Assembly: GCA_014804645.1 (NCBI GenBank)
Contig: JAAUZI010000090.1
Location: 1-63,197, forward strand
Reading direction: 5' to 3'
Source of the DNA: Lachnospiraceae bacterium
GTDB taxonomy: Bacteria > Bacillota > Clostridia > Lachnospirales > Lachnospiraceae
DNA: 63,197 bases
The number at the start of each line of letters is the position of its first letter. The first letter of the stretch is position 1. Made by a program: the position numbers and the translations under genes. The notes beneath the pieces were generated by a model. The model did no database searches. It saw only the letters and a program-made list of their open reading frames with translations, and was not told where the DNA came from. This document shows, piece after piece, positions 43,407 to 50,599 of the stretch.

Positions 43407-43766
43407 TTAATCAATCACTCTGACACCTTCCACGAAAATATTGATCTTTTCGATATGGATGCCGGTAAACTCTTCCACCTTATACTTCACGCTGCTGATC
43501 AAATTGTCCGAAACGGCGATAATGCTCACGCCATAGGCCACAATCACATGGAAATCCAGGGTCAGTCTGTTGTTGTTCAGGCTCACGTTGATTCCTCTGG
43601 ACAGATTATCCTTTTTCAGAATCTTGGCCATGCCGTCTTTCATGCTGACTCCCGCCATTCCCACAATTCCAAAACATTCTACGGCCACACTTCCGGCATA
43701 CTGGGCGATAACTTCGTTGTTTATCACAATGTTGCCCATATGTGTATTCATAGAAGAACCCTTCAT
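43407..43766 (-). CDS. Asp23/Gls24 family protein (YloU-like)
   Basis: 119 aa. Asp23/DUF322 family, a membrane-associated protein linked to cell-envelope stress in Gram-positives. GNIVINNEVIAQYAGSVAVECFGIVGMAG, the NNRLTLDFHVIVAYGVSI strand block and the end GIHIEKINIFVEGVRVID are typical. Start at 43766 (MKGSSMNTH) has AAGGAGG 7 bases before it. First gene of asp23-fakA-recG. A TATAAT (43832-43827 on the minus strand) lies about 60 bases upstream, with no convincing -35. Confidence 0.92.
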   Translation of the reverse strand: MKGSSMNTHMGNIVINNEVIAQYAGSVAVECFGIVGMAGVSMKDGMAKILKKDNLSRGINVSLNNNRLTLDFHVIVAYGVSIIAVSDNLISSVKYKVEEFTGIHIEKINIFVEGVRVID

Positions 43767-43893
43767 GCGTAGTACCTCCTTATTGGTTGAGCTTTGCACT
43801 GCTTTTTTACACTCTAATTAACCATCATTATACATGCTTTTGGAAGAAAAGGGAACACCCCAAAAACAAAAAATAAAAATTTCATTTTTTTAC

Positions 43894-43922
43894 TTGCTTT
43901 TCCACACTTTTTCTGTTAATAT
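43894..43922 (+). promoter_or_regulatory. Promoter of rpmB
   Basis: TTGCTT (43894-43899), 17 bases, TAATAT (43917-43922). The expected start is near 43930, about 58 bases before the ATG. An A/T-rich stretch lies just upstream (43850-43890), as an UP-element-like feature. Confidence 0.72.
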
Positions 43923-43987
43923 ATCAATGTTGCTAATTTTTATGCAATGATTACGAGGAAAAGAGCTTAGGTCGAGGAGGTGTCAAG

Positions 43988-44173
43988 ATGGCTAAATGTG
44001 ATATTTGTGGTAAGGGCGTTCATTTCGGTAATAACGTAAGCCATTCTCATAGAAGAAGCAATGCAATATGGAATTCCAACGTTAAGAATGTGAAGTGCAT
44101 GGTAAATGGCGCTGCCAAGAGACTGCATGTATGCACCAGATGCTTAAAGTCCGGCAGAGTTGAGCGCGCATAA
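43988..44173 (+). CDS. rpmB: 50S ribosomal protein L28
   Basis: 61 aa. Large-subunit ribosomal protein bL28. MAKCDICGKGVHFGNNVSHSHR is diagnostic; C4-C7 and C49-C52 (CTRCLKSG) form a zinc-ribbon-like cysteine set, so this is the zinc-binding form. GAGGAGGTG precedes ATG. Divergent from asp23, the conserved Firmicutes arrangement. Followed by a strong bidirectional terminator. Confidence 0.97.
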   Translation: MAKCDICGKGVHFGNNVSHSHRRSNAIWNSNVKNVKCMVNGAAKRLHVCTRCLKSGRVERA

Positions 44174-44209
44174 CCGCCCGGAAAAATACTTAAAATTGAC
44201 TAAGTGTAA

Positions 44210-44239
44210 AAAAACCGATTCTCAGGAATCGGTTTTTTT
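44210..44239 (+). terminator. Bidirectional rho-independent terminator after rpmB
   Basis: AAACCGATTC (44212-44221) with GAATCGGTTT (44226-44235), loop TCAG, followed by seven T on the plus strand (from 44233). The A tract on the left means the same hairpin can end minus-strand transcripts of the J-domain gene. Confidence 0.92.
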
Positions 44240-44240
44240 A

Positions 44241-44305
44241 GGTGTAAGATTAGAAGTTCTTGGCGGGCCGCCCTCCGCGGGCCGTCTAGAACTTCTTCTT
44301 ACACC
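44241..44305. repeat. Structured palindromic repeat, copy D
   Basis: Outer GGTGTAAGA (44241-44249) / TCTTACACC (44297-44305), middle AGAAGTTCT / AGAACTTCT, inner CGGGCCGC / GCGGGCCG (one G-G mismatch) around loop CCTCC. It starts 2 bases past the TAG stop of the J-domain gene on the minus strand and abuts the rpmB terminator on the other side. Confidence 0.85.
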
Positions 44306-44306
44306 A

Positions 44307-44837
44307 CTATTCTTCCTTGCGGCGCTGGAATTCCCTGTTGATATACTGCATCAGCTCCGCGTCCCCACAGTAATTGTCCGGGTGAAAAATCTTCAGCAGA
44401 TCCCGGTATCTCTTGCGGAGCGTCAAGGGATTTCCGGCACTGCGAAACAATATGTGGGCGATCTCCTCACCCTGACCCAGCAGCTCCACATTATCCCGCT
44501 GGGATTTCCTACCCTCCAGTCTGCGCCTCTCCTGCTCAAAACTTTTCCGGTCCTCCTCCAGCTTGCGAAAACCGTCCTGCAGAATCGCCAGTTTCTTGTC
44601 AAAGAAAAGATTTTCCTCCCGCAGCCTCTTCTGCTCCATCACCATCCTGCGGCTCAGGGTGTCCATCTCGTCTCTGAAACGCACCCGCTCCTGGATAAAC
44701 TTGTCCTGCATGTTCTCCAATTCACTGCGCTCGTTCTGGAGACGGATATTCTCCTGAAACAGCCACAGTTTCATGTCCCGCAGTTCCTCCTCGCTCTGTG
44801 CCTTATAGACTTCCTCCCAGTTAATCTCATTCTCCAT
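44307..44837 (-). CDS. Coiled-coil protein with a C-terminal J-domain
   Basis: 176 aa. Residues 8-125 form a long charged coiled coil (SEEELRDMKLWLFQENIRLQ, EQKRLREENLFFDKK). Residues 125-173 look like a J-domain: helix II RKRYRDLLKIFHPDNYCGD with the HPD tripeptide at 152-154, then ELMQYINREFQRR as helix III. The HPD loop would stimulate Hsp70 ATPase. J-domain at the C-terminus is the reverse of usual DnaJ order. The start at 44837 (MENEINWEEV) has TAGGAAC upstream; the longer frame is unsupported. Confidence 0.75.
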   Translation of the reverse strand: MENEINWEEVYKAQSEEELRDMKLWLFQENIRLQNERSELENMQDKFIQERVRFRDEMDTLSRRMVMEQKRLREENLFFDKKLAILQDGFRKLEEDRKSFEQERRRLEGRKSQRDNVELLGQGEEIAHILFRSAGNPLTLRKRYRDLLKIFHPDNYCGDAELMQYINREFQRRKEE

Positions 44838-44908
44838 GTTCCTACAGTCCTTACACTTTGCCCTTTTTCCGATGTCACACGCTTTTATAATGCCGCGAAA
44901 TATACTCC

Positions 44909-45058
44909 TCACAGGTCGCAGCACAGGCAGCAATATCCCAGCAGAAGCAACAACGCAATCAAAAACAATCCCATCAGCCTGCTGGTCATAAACAGCATAA
45001 TCAGCATGCCCAATGCGATAAAAAAGGCAGCCAGTCCGATCAGTTTAAATAGTTTCAT
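44909..45058 (-). CDS. Small membrane protein with Cys-rich tail
   Basis: 49 aa, too short to be listed by usual length cut-offs. Begins MKLFKLIGLAAFFIALGMLI, followed by MTSRLMGLFLIALLLLLGY and ending CCLCCDL. Two hydrophobic helices separated by T-S-R; the CC-L-CC tail could bind metal or be lipid modified, which is inference. ATG at 45058 has AAGGAA 6 bases upstream and a TGA stop at 44909-44911. It lies in an otherwise empty gap between YtfJ and the J-domain gene, in the same direction as both. Confidence 0.65.
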   Translation of the reverse strand: MKLFKLIGLAAFFIALGMLIMLFMTSRLMGLFLIALLLLLGYCCLCCDL

Positions 45059-45126
45059 ACCCGTTCCTTCACACAAACAGCCCTTATGCTATTATATGCG
45101 GCAGCTTTTGGTTTCGGAACCAATTC

Positions 45127-45564
45127 TCACTCTTTCTCTTTCCGGTCGGGAAAGGCAATGTCCACGGCCTTCGCGTCGTCCATGCCTGTCTCCTTTTTTT
45201 CCGTGAACTTGTCTATCAGATCCGGCAGCATATCCAAAAGCTTGGTCACAGTATTTTGATCCTTCACATTGACCAGTCTGGTGGTGCCGTCCTTGATTAC
45301 CAGCACTGCACTGGGAGACATTTTTCCGCCCAGACCTCCGCCGTTTCTGTCGGAGAATTTCTCAGAATTGCTGCCTGCTCCTGCGGCAAAGCCAAAGCTG
45401 ACATCCACCAGAGGCACGATCGTCACGTCCCCCACCTGTACGGGCTGTCCCACCACCGTCTTGGCCGCCAGCACGCTGTCCATCCCTTGAAGCAGAGATT
45501 CCACTACACCTGGAGCGCCTTTTCTGTTCGACATCTCTCTCCCTCTCGTCTCCTTATCCGCCAT
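45127..45564 (-). CDS. Spore-type protein YtfJ (GerW family)
   Basis: 145 aa. GerW/YtfJ family, associated with spore germination in Bacillus. Recognised by VVGQPVQVGDVTIVPLVDVSFGFAAGAG, the Gly-rich GGGLGGKMSPSAVLVIKDG and the following strand. Start at 45564 has AGGAGG in the neighbour's stop region (11 bases away); ATG at 45534 (MSNRKGAPG) with GAGGGAGAG is an equally good alternative. 14 bases after the DUF2953 gene, the common pairing in Clostridia. Confidence 0.88.
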   Translation of the reverse strand: MADKETRGREMSNRKGAPGVVESLLQGMDSVLAAKTVVGQPVQVGDVTIVPLVDVSFGFAAGAGSNSEKFSDRNGGGLGGKMSPSAVLVIKDGTTRLVNVKDQNTVTKLLDMLPDLIDKFTEKKETGMDDAKAVDIAFPDRKEKE

Positions 45565-45578
45565 TGCTCTCTATCCTC

Positions 45579-46457
45579 CTATTTGTTCTTCAGCTGATCT
45601 AACAGCTGACGCAGACGTCTGTCAAGCAGCACCTTGCACACATGGTACAAGAGCACTGCCGCCGTAATCCGCCCTCTCAGGAAAACCTCACCCTCCAAAA
45701 TCCGCCGTTCAAAATCCGGCGTAATATCCACACGGCATTTTTTCCCCAGAAAAGGTTTTACGGCCCAATATATCCCGTACGCATACCCGGTGAGGTCCGG
45801 CTCGCCAAGCCCCGCCACAGCCTCCGCCCGCAGATACCGGGGACGGATACTCTTTATCATGCTGCACAAACGGTCAAGCGCATGCTTTACCAGCTCCTGA
45901 TTATCCTCGTCCCGCACAATCCCCAAATAGAACTGCAGCTTTTCTTTCAGGTCAGATATTTTCTGTGACTGCGGCGTCTGCTCTCCGTCTGCGGAACTCT
46001 GTTTCTCCGGGAATTTCTCCTCCGGCCGTGATTCCTGCGGTTTCTGTTCCTCTTGGTCTTTCTCCACCGGCTGAGATTCCTGCGGTTTCTGCTCCTCTTG
46101 GTCTTTCTTCACCGGCTGAGATTCCTGCGGTTTCTGTTCCCCCCGGCTTTTTTCCTCCGGCTGCGGCTCCTCCGAAGACTCTTCGGCCTTATGCTTTCCG
46201 CCGCTGTCGTAGACCGTCAACCACAGCGCCTTAACCCGCAGTCTCCCGTCCTCCGGGTACGTGAAGGTTCCCCGCACTAGGCCAAAGAGCCACCGAAACC
46301 GAAACCACGCCTGATATTCCCCCGGCCGCGCAGTGCCCCCGCCCCGGTACACAACCGGGCAAAACAGAACCAGCAGCACCGTAAGCAACACGAAAGCCAA
46401 CAGACATAGCAGAATGATTCCCAATATACTAAGTATTTTTAATATCACACTCCACAT
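45579..46457 (-). CDS. DUF2953 protein with tandem Glu/Gln/Pro repeats
   Basis: 292 aa. One N-terminal membrane helix (ILSILGIILLCLLAFVLLTVLLVLF), a DUF2953 domain in two parts (PVVYRGGGTARPGEYQAWFRFRWLFG near 35-80 and a conserved C-terminal region with RYLRAEAVAGLGEPDLTGY, CRVDITPDFERRILEGEVFLRGRI), separated by a linker of 15-residue repeats such as EEQKPQESQPVEKDQ encoded by a 45-bp minisatellite. ATG at 46457 has GGAGAG upstream and overlaps the neighbour by 29 bases. Role unknown, co-transcribed with YtfJ. Confidence 0.82.
   Translation of the reverse strand: MWSVILKILSILGIILLCLLAFVLLTVLLVLFCPVVYRGGGTARPGEYQAWFRFRWLFGLVRGTFTYPEDGRLRVKALWLTVYDSGGKHKAEESSEEPQPEEKSRGEQKPQESQPVKKDQEEQKPQESQPVEKDQEEQKPQESRPEEKFPEKQSSADGEQTPQSQKISDLKEKLQFYLGIVRDEDNQELVKHALDRLCSMIKSIRPRYLRAEAVAGLGEPDLTGYAYGIYWAVKPFLGKKCRVDITPDFERRILEGEVFLRGRITAAVLLYHVCKVLLDRRLRQLLDQLKNK
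46022..46156. repeat. 45-bp tandem repeat (3 units) inside the DUF2953 gene
   Basis: Units at 46022-46066, 46067-46111 and 46112-46156; each keeps GATTCCTGCGGTTTCTG in phase, encoding a 15-residue E/Q/K/P repeat. Because the unit is a multiple of three, gain or loss of copies would change linker length and leave the frame intact. Confidence 0.85.
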
Positions 46458-46791
46458 CTGCACTCTCCATGCCCGCCGCAAGGTATTCACGTAGTCCGGC
46501 GTCTCCTCTGGCAGCCCAGGTTTCCCTCGCGATCTGTTCCACTATGCCCACGGCCGCCCCATAGTCCTCTGCGATTCCGATGACATAGAGCGGATGCCGG
46601 TCATAATATTTCTGCCGCAGATATTTTGACTCATAGATATCCAGCTGGTCCGACGCATTCCCCGGCAGCGTCAGAAGATACACTCCCGCTTTATGGGGTC
46701 TGGCGGACAGACTCTTTTTTATTTTTTCCAGCTTTTCCCTGTTTATGCCCTCACTCAGATAGAGCCTGGGATAATATTCCAGCTGCGGCAT
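46429..46791 (-). CDS. Hypothetical protein
   Basis: 120 aa, not recognised. Predicted mixed alpha/beta, soluble (YYPRLYLSEGINREKLEKIKKS, AGVYLLTLPGNASDQLDIYE). The start at 46791 (MPQLEYYPRLY) has GGGGGAGGA directly upstream, and the frame to 46863 lacks support. It overlaps the DUF2953 start, so it is first in that operon and probably shares its expression with YtfJ and DUF2953. Its tail is rich in acidic residues. Confidence 0.6.
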   Translation of the reverse strand: MPQLEYYPRLYLSEGINREKLEKIKKSLSARPHKAGVYLLTLPGNASDQLDIYESKYLRQKYYDRHPLYVIGIAEDYGAAVGIVEQIARETWAARGDAGLREYLAAGMESADVECDIKNT

Positions 46792-46899
46792 GCGTTCCTC
46801 CCCCGAGCAGCGGCCCGTCGTTTGGATCTCAAAAGACCATTCATGCATCCTAGTATAACACAAATATGAAGAAAAAGGAAATGATATTTGCAGGGGAAT

Positions 46900-46930
46900 T
46901 ATACTGACTAACGTTTCGTTAGTGAGTATA
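46900..46930. repeat. Minimal copy of the TATACTsACTAACG inverted repeat
   Basis: TATACTGACTAACG (46900-46913), TTT, CGTTAGTGAGTATA (46917-46930). Both arms match the arms at 36305 and 36395 exactly but in swapped orientation, and the 76-base interior is missing. It merges with the terminator of the NUDIX gene. Confidence 0.75.
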
Positions 46931-46955
46931 AAAATCCGGGGATATTTTCCCCGGA
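46930..46955 (-). terminator. Terminator after the NUDIX gene
   Basis: TCCGGGGA (46935-46942) and TCCCCGGA (46948-46955) with a 5-base loop; on the minus strand the stem is followed by four T (46934-46931) and then by the TATACT-repeat arm. Lies 22 bases beyond the stop. Confidence 0.85.
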
Positions 46956-46977
46956 CAGAGGCTCACCTTCATCGAAC

Positions 46978-47430
46978 CTAATAATATTTTTTGTTTCCCC
47001 ACAGGTTGTTCTTTTTCAGCTCCAGGTATTCGCTGTAGGCGCGCTCCAAAATCTGCTTTTCGTTGGCAAATTTCAACAGGTGACTGGCCTCATGATATTT
47101 GTAAAAACCTGAGTCAACAAAAAACTCCTCTTTTTGTGGTTTGCTGTAATAACTGTCCGCCATCATCAGATACCAATGCACATCCTTGGTCACGATATCC
47201 TCCGGCACCGCAAAGGTATATTCGCTTTTCCCAATATATTTGATGATGGACGCTTTGGCGCCGGATTCCTCAAGGACCTCCCGCAGGGCCGTCTCCTTGT
47301 ACTCCTCGCCCTCCTCCACAGTGCCCTTGGGTAAAACCCAGCCTTCGTATTTATTCCTGTAGTTCTTATACAAGAGTAAAATCTTGCCTCGGAAAATTAC
47401 CACACCACCACAGCTCGTTGCTTCGATCAT
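46978..47430 (-). CDS. NUDIX hydrolase
   Basis: 150 aa. Nudix box at 36-58: G36...E42, R50-E51-V-L-E54-E55-S-G57. N-terminal TSCGGVVIFRGKILLLY is typical of MutT/Ap4A-type hydrolases with GTVEEGEE. Substrate not assignable. Has its own near-consensus promoter and terminator, so it is monocistronic. GGAGGGA precedes the ATG. Confidence 0.87.
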   Translation of the reverse strand: MIEATSCGGVVIFRGKILLLYKNYRNKYEGWVLPKGTVEEGEEYKETALREVLEESGAKASIIKYIGKSEYTFAVPEDIVTKDVHWYLMMADSYYSKPQKEEFFVDSGFYKYHEASHLLKFANEKQILERAYSEYLELKKNNLWGNKKYY

Positions 47431-47470
47431 TGCAATTCCCTCCGAAACGGTGTGTCATATGACTAAAGTA

Positions 47471-47499
47471 AGTATAGACGAAATGGACAGGAATAGCAA
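47471..47499 (-). promoter_or_regulatory. Promoter of the NUDIX gene
   Basis: Minus-strand TTGCTA (47499-47494), 17 bases, TATACT (47476-47471). Expected start near 47464, about 34 bases before ATG. Confidence 0.8.
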
Positions 47500-47548
47500 C
47501 CAAAAAATCAAAAAATTGTGCGCCATATTCTTCCTGCTTCATAATTAT

Positions 47549-49876
47549 CTACTGTACGCCCTTTTTTTCATGGCCCGTAGTGTAGTCCTTATAGGGTAAA
47601 TCGCCCGGATTTCCGGAGACGCAGTCCACAAAAAATTCAATGATCCGCCCCATCTGTCCGCCGCTCTCTCCAGTGAAGGACAGACGCAGATTTTCCTCCC
47701 TGCAATGCTCCAATTCCCTGTGCAGAGAGAGGGGAACACTGTTGTAGATCACATTCATGCATACGTCACAGCATATTTCCACCGGGAATTTTGCCCGGTA
47801 GCGGTCCGTCAACGTCCCCTCGGCCCGGCATTGCTGTCCCCGCAGACATTTTCCGGCGGTTTTGGCGATACAGTTTGCCGTCACCATCATGGGAATGTGC
47901 CCGTAGACCAGTTTCTCCGGCGCCTCCCCACCTTCCGCTGTCAGGGAATGAATCCGCTTGCGCAGGCGGCTCCACTCCCTGCCGCTAAGTTCCAGCGGAC
48001 AGGTCAGTCCGCAGCCCCTCTGCCGCCAGAATGCCGCCGTCTCACTGTTCCATACATAGACCGTGTGATCCAGCTGTATTGGCAGCTTTTTTCCCTGCGT
48101 CAGGGCGCTTTCTCTCTGCCACAGCCACCCGTACTCTTCCAGATTGCGCGCCAGGAATCCCTGTATCTCTCCCCCGAGATACCATTCCATGGCATGTTCC
48201 ATGATCTCCCAGTCCTTGTCACGCAGTACATATGGCAGGGCCGCCCACAGAGCGATCCCCGTCTCCCGCAGCTGCCGCAGTGCCTGTTGCCCTCTGTCTG
48301 TGCCCTGGGTCCGGCCACCGCTCCGAAACTTTGAAAGCAGATGGCTCTCCACATAGAGCCTGTCCATTGTCCGGCCGCTGTCTTTCATTTTCGGACTGCA
48401 AAAATGTTCTGCCAGATAAAGCAGCTGCTCCTCTGTGGATATATGAATCCGCATTCTCCGTCCGGGGGTCTCATCTACATGTTCCGCCCTTTCCTCTGGC
48501 TGTGGGTACACAGGTTCCACTTTGCGCCTGACCGGCAGCCCGTGATCCGCTATGATCTGTTCCTCCAACCGCGAGACCGCCTCCCGCCGCAGGGCGTTGA
48601 TCTCCTTCAGGGAATAGAAACCTCTCCCATCCGCGTGTACCTCCAGACGCTCCGCCACAAAACAGGTCTCCCCTAGCTTTTGCAGCTGTCTGCGGATATC
48701 CTCCTCCAGAACAGGACGGCTCTGGGCGGGTTCCACCGCCGCCCCTGTCACCTCCACCTGGCAGTTGCCGGTTCCTATCCGAATCCGGGCCTGGTTGCCG
48801 CATACAAAGCTCGCCTCTATCCATATTCCTATCCGCTTTTTCTCCAGAATATAGCTCTGCCGAATCTGCTCCAGACAGTTCTCGTCGCTGCCTGTGTAGG
48901 AGGGGCTGTCCAGCGTTACCATCTCCCGTCCGTTATGCCTGAAAAAATACCCATCCTGACTCTGGCTGCGAATATACAGTTTGGACAGCAACTGCAGATC
49001 CCGCTCTTCCACACAATATTTTTCCTTCGGAGCATTTAGACAGAGATCGATATATTTCCGGTAGACAGCCGTCACCCCCGCTGCGTACTCCGGCTTTTTC
49101 ATGCGTCCCTCAATCTTGAAGGAGTCGATGCCGCCCGCTATCAATTCGGGCAAATGCTCTATCGTACACATGTCCTTCAGACTTAGGGGATAGTATTCCT
49201 GTCTGTGGACAGACGTTCCGGGGCTGTCCGTCTCGTAGGGCTGTCTGCAGGGCTGGGCGCATCTTCCCCTGTTGCCGCTGCGTCCCCCCAGCAGACTGCT
49301 GAACAGACATGCGCCGGAATAGCAATAGCACATGGCGCCATGGACAAATGCCTCCACCTCCAGTCCGCTCTCCTCCTTAAGCTGTGTCAGTTCCCGCAGA
49401 CTCAGCTCCCTGGCCGGTACCACTCTGGTCACTCCCAGTTCTCGCAGCAGCTCGGCTCCCGCCGGTCCGGTGACGGTCATCTGTGTGCTGGCATGGAGCT
49501 CCAGTCCCGGAAAATGCCGCCGTATCACCCGCAAAGCCCCTATATCCTGCACAATCACGCCGTCCAGCCCCGCTTCATACAGCGGTGTCAGCGCCTCCAC
49601 CATCTCCGGCAGCTCCTGTTCCTTCATCAGCGTGTTTACCGTCAGATAGCTCCTGCAGCCGTGTATATGTCCATAACGGATACAGGCGGCCAGCTCCTCC
49701 CCGGAAAAATTGTCCGCATAGGCCCTGGCGCCAAATTTTTCTCCGCCCAGATAGATGGCGTCCGCTCCCGCGTGCACGGCGCCATAAAAAGCCTCCCTGT
49801 TGCCCGCCGGGGCAAGCAGCTCCACATTTCCACTCACTATATACGAACTGCGCGTTCTCCGTTCCTTCTCTCCCAT
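47549..49876 (-). CDS. U32 family peptidase (RlhA/YrrN-O-like)
   Basis: 775 aa. N-terminal U32 domain with VELLAPAGNREAFYGAVHAGADAIYLGGEKFGARAYA, VEAFVHGAMCYCYSGACLFSS and the cysteine cluster RGRCAQPCR. C-terminal DUF3656-like region of about 400 residues with another Cys set (AGKCLRGQQC, CCDVCMNV). Related proteins such as RlhA and TrhP act in RNA hydroxylation, and a plain protease role is doubtful. Start at 49876 has GGGAG 9 bases away; 43 bases after zapA with a hairpin between them. Confidence 0.88.
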   Translation of the reverse strand: MGEKERRTRSSYIVSGNVELLAPAGNREAFYGAVHAGADAIYLGGEKFGARAYADNFSGEELAACIRYGHIHGCRSYLTVNTLMKEQELPEMVEALTPLYEAGLDGVIVQDIGALRVIRRHFPGLELHASTQMTVTGPAGAELLRELGVTRVVPARELSLRELTQLKEESGLEVEAFVHGAMCYCYSGACLFSSLLGGRSGNRGRCAQPCRQPYETDSPGTSVHRQEYYPLSLKDMCTIEHLPELIAGGIDSFKIEGRMKKPEYAAGVTAVYRKYIDLCLNAPKEKYCVEERDLQLLSKLYIRSQSQDGYFFRHNGREMVTLDSPSYTGSDENCLEQIRQSYILEKKRIGIWIEASFVCGNQARIRIGTGNCQVEVTGAAVEPAQSRPVLEEDIRRQLQKLGETCFVAERLEVHADGRGFYSLKEINALRREAVSRLEEQIIADHGLPVRRKVEPVYPQPEERAEHVDETPGRRMRIHISTEEQLLYLAEHFCSPKMKDSGRTMDRLYVESHLLSKFRSGGRTQGTDRGQQALRQLRETGIALWAALPYVLRDKDWEIMEHAMEWYLGGEIQGFLARNLEEYGWLWQRESALTQGKKLPIQLDHTVYVWNSETAAFWRQRGCGLTCPLELSGREWSRLRKRIHSLTAEGGEAPEKLVYGHIPMMVTANCIAKTAGKCLRGQQCRAEGTLTDRYRAKFPVEICCDVCMNVIYNSVPLSLHRELEHCREENLRLSFTGESGGQMGRIIEFFVDCVSGNPGDLPYKDYTTGHEKKGVQ

Positions 49877-49908
49877 GCTCTGCCGCTCCCGTTTGCTTTG
49901 TGTAACAG

Positions 49909-49935
49909 AAAAGCTGCCCTATACCGGCAGCTTTT
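49909..49935 (-). terminator. Hairpin overlapping the zapA stop codon
   Basis: AAAAGCTGCC (49909-49918) pairs with GGCAGCTTTT (49926-49935) around a 7-base loop; on the minus strand it ends in four T. It contains the zapA TAG (49919-49921). Probably an attenuating terminator between zapA and the U32 gene. Confidence 0.55.
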
Positions 49936-50332
49936 TATTCTTCTGTTCCTTCTCCATTTGCTCGATCTGCTTGTCCTTCTCTCGCAGCTGAATCTCCATC
50001 TCTCTGGAATCCTTTTCCATGTTCTCCATCTTGATCTGAGAAGATATCAGCTCATGTTTCAGGTCGTACAATTCCTTCTCCTTGCGCTGCAGCTCCTCTT
50101 CAAGCACGGTAATCTGTTTCTTGGCCTTGAAATAGTCGTCCGCTATGTTCAGTTGCAGCAATACACTCCGGGTATCCAGTGGCTGTCTGCGAAAACTGTC
50201 CACCTTGCTGTACTCATTCACCTTGTTGTTGATATAGGAGGCAACTTTCTGCAGATACTCCTCACTTTCATAACCGCTCAATGTAAAAACTTTTCCGCCG
50301 ATAATAACCTCTGTATCTGTTTTGGAAGACAT
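49919..50332 (-). CDS. zapA: Cell division protein ZapA
   Basis: 137 aa. FtsZ-associated protein that bundles FtsZ filaments at midcell. N-terminal EVIIGGKVFTLSGYESEEYLQKVASYINNKV and the ALNIADDYFKAK-like segment (LLQLNIADDYFKAKKQI) are typical; the rest is a long coiled coil of Glu and Lys. The U32 peptidase follows, a conserved order in Clostridia. Start at 50332 (MSSKTDTE) has AAAGGATGG upstream; three ATGs lie close together. Own promoter at 50421-50449. Confidence 0.88.
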   Translation of the reverse strand: MSSKTDTEVIIGGKVFTLSGYESEEYLQKVASYINNKVNEYSKVDSFRRQPLDTRSVLLQLNIADDYFKAKKQITVLEEELQRKEKELYDLKHELISSQIKMENMEKDSREMEIQLREKDKQIEQMEKEQKNKKLPV

Positions 50333-50420
50333 ATTTTCCATCCTTTCCATTCGATATCCGATGCCAGACTACAACATATACGCTCCTTTGTACTATCAAA
50401 ACACAATATCTATTGTTCCT

Positions 50421-50449
50421 ATTATATATCAGAACCGGCGTACAGACAA
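50421..50449 (-). promoter_or_regulatory. Promoter of zapA
   Basis: Minus-strand TTGTCT (50449-50444), 17 bases, TATAAT (50426-50421), with ATA just upstream of the -10. Expected start near 50414. Confidence 0.8.
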
Positions 50450-50532
50450 GCCCAATGTGCAATTTTCTGCAAAATCTTTTCCTGACCTTTTCCTGAGAGA
50501 ATATTGTTTTATCGAATCTCAATAAAAATATA

Positions 50533-50561
50533 TTGACTTTCAATCATCCGGGTGATATATT
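50533..50561 (+). promoter_or_regulatory. Promoter of the 431-aa membrane protein gene
   Basis: TTGACT (50533-50538), 17 bases, TATATT (50556-50561). Transcription should begin near 50568, which rules out a start codon at 50552 and favours the ATG at 50600 or 50579. Confidence 0.78.
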
Positions 50562-50599
50562 GGGAATATCAGGAAGAAATGCAGGAGGAAAATATTAAT

